From Chionoecetes opilio (taxonomy: Eukaryota > Arthropoda > Malacostraca > Decapoda > Majidae): a DNA stretch of 64,000 bases. Positions 56,481 to 64,000 of this stretch are shown one piece after another. The notes beneath the pieces are model-generated. The model worked only from the letters and a program-made list of their open reading frames with translations, did no database searches and was not told where the DNA came from. Within the stretch, counting starts at the first letter, position 1. Every line of letters starts with the position of its first letter. The position numbers were made by a program, and so were the translations under genes. Where the stretch lies: contig JACEEZ010005912.1 in NCBI GenBank assembly GCA_016584305.1, positions 48,419 through 112,418 on the forward strand, given 5' to 3'.

Positions 56481-59400
56481 AAATAAATAATACTATTTTG
56501 AAAAAATTTTAAATTTATTTATGTTGAAGTTTAAGCCTTAAAAAAAATAATTCAGTAAAAAAATTTTGTACATTTACCCAACAAATTTTTTTTAAAAAAT
56601 TTTACTCAATAGATATATGAAAGGGGGGCCTCAAATTAAGGGCCCGCCACATGTTTGGGTTTTAAGAAAAGGTGTGAAAAAATTTTTAAAAACCCCACTG
56701 ACCGCAAGTATTTAGGGCCCGAATACTTTTAGGCGATCAGGGGGTTTTTGGTTGGGTTTTATCAAATTAGGGCGAAAATGCTTTTAGGTTTTTTGGGAAG
56801 GTAAAATGCCTGGGTTAGAAAACTGTAAAGGAATTGTGGCAGTGGCAGCTTTAGGGGGATTTTCCCCCCTTTTTCCAAACTGTATATTTAAATTATAAAA
56901 AAATACTACATAAAATTAATTTTTTTTTTTTTTCGGGTGTGTATTTCATCGGCGAGAGAGGGAAAGGGGGGACGATGGGATGGCGACGTTGGGGGAACCC
57001 TGAGGAGACCCCCACTGCGGAAAGCCCCAGCCGGCCCGCAGGTCGTTCCCTTTTCAGAGAAAGTGGGGTTTTTGGATTTGGAGGGGTTTAGAGTAGCCCC
57101 GACTACCTCTCAAAGCTATTGTTAAAGGGTGGTGAGTAGAGAAAAACCCGGGGGGACCAAAATCCGGTGTCGTGGTAGCTGGGGAACTTCAACGTAGGAG
57201 GCCGGAATGTCCAAAAAATTTGGAAACGCCACAGGCACCCCCCAAAAAAATTGGGGCATCATCACCAGGCAGTACCCCGACGGAGTGAACTTTTTTGTCA
57301 TCCTAAAGAAATGCCTCCGGGTTTTAACCTTACTTAAAAGCCCCCAAAAAGCAGGAACCATGTCCCCATTCTAGACTTTTAAAAAAACCTTCAGGACAAA
57401 GAAGTTCCAATTTATTCTATCACCCCGAAAAGGAAAAAAGCATTTTTTCACCAGGGAAAAAGAGATTTGGGAAAACTCTGAAATTTAAAGCAGGTAAATG
57501 TAGAGTGTTTAATCGGTAGTATTGACTGTCCCCCAAAAAAAGTTTTTCCAGAACATCAACACATAAATAAAGAGTTTATGCTCCGATCTCCCGTATTCTT
57601 ACAAGGTAAAGTTCAAAAAGCACTCCAATCCACGTGAAACATTTTACGCTAGCTTCACAACTGAGAGTAGATCAAAAAATAAAGAGAGAGTCCCGTCAGA
57701 AATGCAGAGGCGGGATAAATAGCACTAACCAGTAGAAAACATTTTGCCGAGGCCACACTACCACGTTTCTGCAAAAGGAATTAAACACTGGGAAACAAAG
57801 AGGAAAGCAATGAGAAGAAGAAGAAAAAGGGAACAGATAAATTTATACGGGTATCAAAAGGTTAAAGGAGAAGCTTACCAAAAAAACTTTTCAAAAATCA
57901 GAGAAATTTTTTTTCCCCAACAAAGGAAAACCAGTCACCCCCTTGACCACAAAATTGGAACTTTAATGTTGTCGGGTGGATTTTAATTTTCTAAAGGGAT
58001 TCAACAAAAAAAATATGCCCAGAAGACTGAAACCCCGGTTTGGGGAGGGCAGTAGAAATTTTTTTCCGCGACAAGGGAAAGTTGTTGAGGGTTTCCATGC
58101 TGTACCCTTTTAAAAGGATGTTGTTTGGGAAAAAAAAAATCTACATAGGGAGCTCAAGCTTTGGAAAGGGCAAAGTTACAGATATAAACCCAAGATATGA
58201 TCAGATTTCGTCACATATCCGAAGGGCCAAATTCAAGAAGGAATGTTTTTCCCCCCGGGGCCATATCACCCCCGTCTGATGTAGCAACCATACGCCATCC
58301 CAAAGAGTTAAAAAGCGATTTTTTGGTCGGGCTCCTCACTGGAGATACAAAATTTACAAACGAAAAACCCCAAAGGACTGCTATTCTTGTCGGGGCCATT
58401 TAGCCGGGAAATTTGATATACGCTTTTTAAACGGGGGAAGAAATAAACCCCCCCCCCAAAACATTTCCTGTTTCCTTTATGCGGAAAAAGCACCCCACGG
58501 AAAAACCCCTGAGGTCTTTCGGATACTGAATAATTTTTTTGGAACAGGGGGTTGTCTTATGACCGCTGGAAGAGAATGTACCGCTGTGTCTGCAGAAATT
58601 GGCAATGGGCTTCAACCAAAAAAGCTTTTCTACCCCTCTCCATCAAGCCCCATGTCTTCACAAATCTTTCTGGGATAATATAGACAGACCCGGAGGAGAC
58701 ACTTACTGGAAAAGGTTTCATCACATCGAGTCAACGGGAAACGGGCCAGACTAAGTTCTATGGCCCCTTTTCCCCAGGCCCGAACTTTCCCCCATTTTCA
58801 AACTGAAAAAAAAGATCCTTTAACATTTTAACACGAAGAGCTTGAAGTCCCATTTAGGGGCCCTTTTCAGTGTAGGTCCACAGTCTAAACCCAAACCCAA
58901 AGAGAGCCAAATCCCAGAAGCACAAGAGTTTTGCTCAGGGTCGCCGGTTTAAAAAGAAAACTGGTCGGGGGCCCTTTTCCAAAACAAACAAAAATCCCAC
59001 TGCAACAATCCCAAGTTTTGGGCTGGGGTTTTAAAATCAAAACAAGGGACCCAAAAAATCAATTCAGAAAATGTTGTTTGGGGATTGCCCAAACCCTCAA
59101 TGCAACCCGCTACAGCGTTTTTACTACAGTTTTGAAATTTTTTCAAAACCCGTCGGATTAATCGAAAAGAACTATCTCTGGCCAATTTTCCCTAGTCATG
59201 GACCCAAAACCTATGCAAAAGGGTGTTTTAAATTTCCTGGGAAAAACACAAAGAGCAATTTTCCAGGGACTTTTGGGAGGGGAAATTTCCACACAAACAT
59301 GGGAAAGCCCTTAGTATCATAGGAAAAACGATTCCCCGTGGGTGCTGGTTTAAGGACATTGCATAGAAACCGGGCTAGTCGCGGAGGGGTCCCTTTTGGG

Positions 59401-61640
59401 GGAAATTTCCGGTTAAAAAAGTCCAAACGTGCTATCAAGTGAAAAAGTGCATCTATGAAACTTTGATGAGGGTGGGATGGAAGAGTTCACACTATGGGTA
59501 GACAGCAAAGAGGAGGAGCTGGTCAAAATCATTGGGAGAAAAAAGTGAACGACATAGCCTGATGATCTCAAAACCCTCAGAAAATTTAGTTTACCCCCTC
59601 GCAGTCCCCAATTATTTTGAGTTATGACCTGTGGGAGACTTCTTTGGGAAAACCCCCCCCCCACAACAATGGGGAACATCGGAATTTTGGATGTCCTAAA
59701 ATAGGGCAGGGGAGAGCACGTGATACTTTTGGGCCCTTTTACGTCCCTTTTCCCTGAGGGAAACTGGGGTTTGCACACAAAAGGATTAGAAATTTTATCC
59801 CCCCTGGTGTTTTGCCTACGATAAGATCAAAAATATTTCCCCGGTACCTATCTGCTACTTTTTCTGAAATGACAAATCTTTTGGAAAAAAAAACCTGATG
59901 TTACATTTAAACGTTTCCCCAAGGTAATTTTTCAGTGCGGGGGTTTCCCGCAAAAAATCCCCTTTTTTCGGATTTCCCGTAATAAAACAATTGGGGGGTT
60001 ACGGTTAAAAGGACCCTTTAGACTCCCCGGGGGCACGTTTAGGGTTCAGTAAAAACAGGAGCCCTCAAAAGGACTACATAACAGCAGAGTACCGCATTGG
60101 GAATTTTTTGGACAACCCAAGAGACATGGGAGGTAACCCAAACAAAAATCAAACATGCTGATCTCCAGCCCGCCAAGAATAAATAAAAAATGAGGAAAAA
60201 TTTTCGGCAGTCGTCAGCCCCATTCAAAACCCGGGCCCAACCCATTCTCAGAGAAGCAAGACCCCATAAGCATTTCTAATGCCCAAAACGGACACAGAGA
60301 CATTGCCTCCGCCTGATTAAAGCATGTGTATTTTGGAAAAGAAGAAATTATTTTCACTTTCCCCAATGAGGGGACTGGGGCCACCCCCCACCAAAACTAT
60401 TTTACATCCAGGGAAAAATAACAAGCTGAAGACATTTTACTAATTTTGTGTAAGAATAAAGTTTGAAAAAAAGTGGGAAAGGGCAAAATTTGAAGCGCCG
60501 GTCTCTGTTTGGTCGCATCATAGTGATGGCACAAGGGCGCAATCTCAAGATGGAAAGGGCATCCTCTTTTCCCCCCCCTGGGACCACCCACCCTGGGGTC
60601 TTTTCTACCCCCGCCGGGAATTTCCCGGAAAACAAACCAAAACTTTTCCCTTTGGGCCCCAACTTTGCAGAAGAATGTACAGAGCAACCAAATCCTACAA
60701 AAACCGGTTCTTGGGTCGATTGGGAATTTAAATTAGTTCAAAAAGTAAGGTTGATCAAGCTACGTTTTTTGGAAAAAATTTCCCAAAAAATAACAAATAC
60801 CGGGCTTTTGGTTTTGGGGAAAGGAAGGAAAGGGCCCAAATGATTGGGGTTTTCCCCGGGACACCCGGGTTTCAAGAATTCCTTTAAAACAAAAGTTCCG
60901 GCCCCCTTTGGAGAAAGGGAAAGGCAGTGCAGGGGCCAAACAATCCTACAAAAAGTTTCTTTACAGGAATAACTTTTTCAAAAAAACAAGGGGTTTATTA
61001 GTTTCATTGCCCCTAAAAAAGCCAGGCAGGGAAGGGAAAAAAATACCCAAAAGAGTTTGTTACACGTAGAAAAAATTTAAAAAACATAGGGGCAGGGGGA
61101 AAGAGGCACAGCTCCCGGGGGCACAAAGGAAGAAGGGAAGGGGGGCCGCCTACTTTCCCTCCCGTTCCATTTTCTGCTAGGAACCCGGGTACCCGGAGGA
61201 ATAAAGGAAAAAGGAAAACAACTGTTGACAAAAGTGTTCATTTAATGAAGATAAAAATTGGGCCCCGGAAAACCCGAAATTGGCCCCAAATTTTCCAAAA
61301 AGTTATGCTCGGGGAAAAGGGTCCACTTTGGATAGGGGGATCAGAAGGCTTTTTTGTTTCATTCCCTACAAGGGGTGTGGCCCCTTTTTCCGTGGTTTTC
61401 AGCCCCCTAAAGGGGAAGGGGAAGGGCCCTAAAATTCTGGACCCAACAACAGGAGGAAACCCCCTTTCCCGGAAAACAATTTTCCAAAATTGTGCCCCAA
61501 GGGAAAAAGGGAAAAACCTTTCCTTCCCCGGAAAAATTTGAAGGGACAAAATAAAAAGTGTTTCACATGTCTCCCTATGTCCCCAAAGCCCGCCTTCCTA
61601 AGGTCAATTTAAACTCAGGGACCCCTTTTTCTGTGTTAAG
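56481..61640. other. Low-quality, coding-like but unassigned block
   Basis: Short plus-strand open segments recur (57744-57986, 58040-58403, 58931-59161, 60463-60843, 61245-61541) but switch frame every 100-250 bp and match no domain I can name. The block abuts the acceptor of the CXC exon at 61641, so it may hold upstream coding sequence of that gene ruined by base-calling errors; this is speculation. Confidence 0.3.
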
Positions 61641-62024
61641 AAAGGTGAGATAGAGGAGTCATCAGCTTCCACCCTGCAGGGACTGCTTAGTCAAACATGC
61701 ACAAAGGGCAAACTACAGGCTGGAATATGGAGAAGATGTCTTGAGCAAGACCCAGGTGTACCAAGTCCCATTGGCAGAGGGTGGAAAATTGACATGGATG
61801 TAGCTGAGGAATTAATGGTAGTGGATTGGATGGATGGTCGGCCAGCACCTGAGGCTATCTTGGCCCTACTGGCCTGCAAATGTTCAAGGATGTGTACACT
61901 GCCAAAGTGTGTCTGTCTGGCAAATGGACTTAAGTGCACTGATATGTGCAAACTGTCAGACTGCGAGAATCGTTCATCAGATGATGAGGAGAGCACGGAC
62001 GAAGACGACGATCTTGATGATTAA
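61641..62024 (+). CDS. CXC-type cysteine-cluster protein, terminal exon
   Basis: The exon follows a TTTTTCTGTGTTAAG acceptor (AG at 61639-61640) and is open for 127 codons to TAA at 62022. In order: QAGIWRRCLEQDPGVPSP then GRGWKID, a motif seen before the cysteine cluster in a repetitive animal protein family; a short acidic linker; CKCSRMCTLPKCVCLANGLK followed by CTDMCKLSDCEN, a Tesmin/TSO1-like CXC cluster with regular C-x-C and C-x3-C spacing; and a DDEESTDEDDDLDD acidic tail. The cluster probably binds zinc. I know of no established function for the family; its abundance and company suggest a mobile or domesticated origin. This exon is clean while the sequence before it is not. Confidence 0.7.
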   Translation, partial: KGEIEESSASTLQGLLSQTCTKGKLQAGIWRRCLEQDPGVPSPIGRGWKIDMDVAEELMVVDWMDGRPAPEAILALLACKCSRMCTLPKCVCLANGLKCTDMCKLSDCENRSSDDEESTDEDDDLDD

Positions 62025-62071
62025 TTTCATAAAAGGTGTGTTCAATGTTTTAGGTAATTAGCGTAGTTATG

Positions 62072-62122
62072 TACATATATACATATATACATATATACAT
62101 ATGTACATACATATGTATATAA
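62072..62122. repeat. (ATATAC)n-type microsatellite
   Basis: ACATATATACATATATACAT repeated over about 50 bp downstream of the CXC exon. Confidence 0.85.
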
Positions 62123-62559
62123 ATATTATCCGATTGAATTGGTATATGTATTTAAAAGCGGATTCTAAATACATTTTATACTTGATCATCTTCCCGATTT
62201 ACCACGTTTAGAAAATTGCCCTAGGCCAGGGGAAAAGTGGTTCTTCCCCTAGAGGAAAAGCCGATTTGGGGGACAAATATCGAAGCTAGGGAACAAATAA
62301 GCATACCGTTGGAATCACCAGGAAAAGCTCTACATGATAGGCCCATAAAACGAAATTTAAAAATTTCATAATTATTGGGTGTATTTTGGCGGCCATTTTG
62401 GAAAAAGGGAGATAACTCATATAAAGCTGCCACCCCCACAATGCTATCAAATGTTTTCTAACTCTAGGCATTTATACCTTCTCAAAAAACACTCTTAGCA
62501 TTCTCGCCCTAATTTGATACCGGTGAGCAAAATTTCGGACCGGGGCTGACCGACTACAT
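62123..62559. other. No gene seen
   Basis: AT-rich 3' flank of the CXC exon; no repeat or coding signature recognised. Confidence 0.4.
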
Positions 62560-62591
62560 GAGATTAAGAAAAGACTACACATTTATTATTT

Positions 62592-62687
62592 TTTGTTTAC
62601 ATCAACGACTTAGATAGTGGGCTTAGCAGTGATATCAGCATGTTTGCTGATGATACTAAGATAGGTAGGATTATTAGATCAGTCTGA
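62592..62687 (+). pseudogene. CR1/L2-like reverse transcriptase fragment
   Basis: Thirty-one codons read FVYINDLDSGLSSDISMFAD then DTKIGRIIRS to a TGA at 62685. YINDL followed about 15 residues later by FADDTK is the hallmark of CR1/Jockey/L2-type LINE catalytic motifs (the Asp pair of the palm). Nothing else of the protein is present. It faces, in opposite orientation, the CR1-like 3' end at 62705-62870. Confidence 0.75.
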
Positions 62688-62704
62688 TATAAACGGTTCG
62701 CAGG

Positions 62705-62870
62705 GAGACTTTTTTTAAGAACATATGAACATAAAAAAATAAAGACGTTACAAGAGGTCGTGAGACCTACACGTGGTAGTTCCTGTTACACTACCTACAT
62801 CCACCTTTCATCCCCATCTATGAAATTGTCTAGCCTCCTTTTAAAACTCATTCATTTTTCCGTAAACAAA
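62705..62870 (-). mobile_element. CR1-like LINE 3' end fragment
   Basis: The reverse strand encodes FKRRLDNFIDGDERW then a stop and the GGAACTACCACGTGTAGG / TTATGTTC tail. The DGDERW-type C-terminus is typical of CR1-like ORF2 ends. Confidence 0.65.
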
Positions 62871-62871
62871 A

Positions 62872-62935
62872 TATATAAGTAAATAAATAACATCAATCGG
62901 GAAAATTACCCGGTTGACAGGGTTGTTGATTAAAC
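62872..62935. repeat. Relic centre of the palindromic MITE family
   Basis: AAATAAATAACATCAATCGGG then AAAATTACCCGGTTGA, the centre of the 33355-34032 family with little of either arm. Confidence 0.5.
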
Positions 62936-63690
62936 AAAAACAAAAATCCGATATATTTGATTTAGATAAAATTTATTTGATTTAAATCAATTTTTTGTTT
63001 ATTTATTTGATGTTCTACAATCTACATGAAACAAACTACTACAGGATTTTATTTACAATTTATAACAAAGAATAAAATAAGTGAAAAAAAAAAAGCTATA
63101 ACATAAATCAGATAAATTTTTTCACATTTTATATTTCTATAGGGGCGTTTTTCACATCAATGGGCCCGATGTCTGAAAGGGCCTTTTTCGCACGTTTGCG
63201 GGGCCGGGTCCTAGGTGGCCCAGGCTGCACTGAGCTCGCGAAAACCTCCAACTGATTCTGGTTCTTATTGTCTGGGGATCGAGGGCGGTCTTCCCGTCCT
63301 GAAACTTTACCCCCCACCCCCAAAGACCACCAATGATTTTTAATTTGACCCCGGTAAAACCAAAGGGTGCTCCACCTGGCAACAAAACTGTTGGAAACAC
63401 AAGAAAAACAAGTGGAACTGTTGGGTCGGAATATTAAATTTAAAAAATTGGACTGTTTTAATTTTTGATATTTTGGTAACACCGATGGGAGATTTATGTG
63501 GGGGAGATATCTTGAAACACACGAAGACACAACCAACAGCGACGGCTGGTTCATCGCTGTAGGCCTATTTAGGACAAACCCATGGAGGGGACGAGGGACA
63601 GACGGTACAATTGATAGTTGTTACCGGGACACACTTTGTCTGAATCCTCCCCTATTCTTTTAAACATAGATTTAAGAGGCCGATGGTGGC
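62936..63690. other. Unassigned low-quality sequence
   Basis: A 141-codon minus-strand frame (63129-63554) ends in a basic PPRTRPRKRAKKALSDIGP segment. It is longer than its surroundings would suggest by chance, but I recognise no domain and see no splice or start context. Confidence 0.25.
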
Positions 63691-63699
63691 GTGAAATCA

Positions 63700-63893
63700 C
63701 GCAATTCTGAAAGCGGAAAAAGTGGGGCAAAAGAAAATAAAAAAACCTTATTGCACATTTTCAGGAAGAACTTAAGAAAAATAAGAAAAAATCGGGCAAT
63801 GGAGCAAATGATGCTACATTACCAGGGGTTTGCATTCAAAGCTTATTTCTGGTTGAAAAACACACGCCCACGGACATACGCGCGGGTTTTCGG
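63700..63893 (+). CDS. MADF-like domain exon, partial
   Basis: After a corrupted start, the frame reads QKKIKNLIAH-like residues, then FQEELKKNKKKSGNGANDAT, then LFLVEKHTPTDIRAGFR. This order matches the second half of MADF (Myb/SANT-like) domains: an IKxxxxxLRxxF/REL helix, KxxKSGxGxxD, a short aromatic stretch, then LFL and a basic end. A CGG-GTAAGG donor closes the exon (GT at 63894). MADF proteins bind DNA as adaptors in both host and transposon genes. The first half and any later exons are not recognisable. Confidence 0.5.
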
Positions 63894-64000
63894 GTAAGGT
63901 AATGTCCTCCGACATTAATAGCGCTTTTTTCGCGGCCGCCTGGCCCGGTCTGGACTGGCTAGCCCCGGGCGGTCACTTTTTTTGCGAGGCGTCTAAAAAG
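63894..64000. other. Intron start and window end
   Basis: Follows the GTAAGG donor; contains GCGGCCGCC and no other feature. Confidence 0.4.

Noticed and set aside
57744..61541. Series of 60-126-codon frames on both strands
   Set aside because: Frames are short, switch phase frequently and overlap on both strands in an error-rich block; no domain could be named.

Overview
The window looks like a gene-poor, repeat-saturated stretch of an animal nuclear genome. An arthropod, most probably a decapod crustacean, is the best guess. What I see: exons bounded by GT/AG splice sites, many pure (AT)n tracts, degenerate TTAGG-type arrays (the arthropod telomere word), and remnants of PIF/Harbinger, hAT, RTE-like and CR1-like elements. 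The species is inference; no host gene was recognised. Single N characters at 18267, 23732 and 51516 look like contig joins, and sequence quality changes abruptly several times. Long blocks (about 1200-2650, 23733-33660, 44780-48060, 53460-54230, 55985-61630 and 62890-64000) carry excess homopolymers and frameshifts that parallel cleaner copies elsewhere in the window.

Layout. 1206-10307 holds a PIF/Harbinger element. A Myb/SANT-like gene runs rightward (exons near 1564-1796, 3481-3531 and 4178-4442). A DDE transposase runs leftward (exon 1 at 10080-10307, exon 2 at 5590-6436). A 670-bp hAT-type MITE with a perfect 8-bp target duplication sits between them, and the transposase intron is filled with LINE pieces, a 246-bp hairpin element, (AT)n and a GC-rich minisatellite. 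10881-14328 is a layered fold-back structure of TTAGG-like arrays, with a 1416-bp TTAA-flanked transposon at its heart. 14970-16905 is one copy of a long unit that recurs as an inverted pair at 38724-44465. 17230-18266 is one copy of a unit that recurs at 28590-29120 and 50950-51515. 18268-23647 is a second copy of 7155-12616, bracketed by two N joins.

23733-33660 is poor-quality sequence with a hAT relic (24754-27627), Harbinger-like MITEs, a second TTAA element (30241-31381) and a tRNA-derived SINE. 33355-36262 holds a palindromic MITE, a 2-kb RTE-like LINE on the minus strand and a second LINE tail. 36364-36705 encodes a fragment of a YH/C/LY protein family. 37100-38605 and 51520-52565 are inverted copies of the GC-rich plus CT-rich composite repeat. 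38724-44402 is an approximately 5.7-kb imperfect palindrome. 44607-47084 is a hAT element with an 8-bp target duplication and a ZBED-like transposase relic. Two Harbinger-like MITEs abut at 47941-48556 and 48559-50570. The last 12 kb hold isolated Myb/SANT-like, hAT, CXC-domain and MADF-like exons and CR1-like fragments.

The coding pieces belong to transposition machinery (transposases, their Myb/MADF partner proteins, reverse transcriptases) and nearly all are broken. The main value of the window is structural: several insertions can be dated and confirmed because an uninserted paralogous copy of the target lies elsewhere in the same 64 kb.
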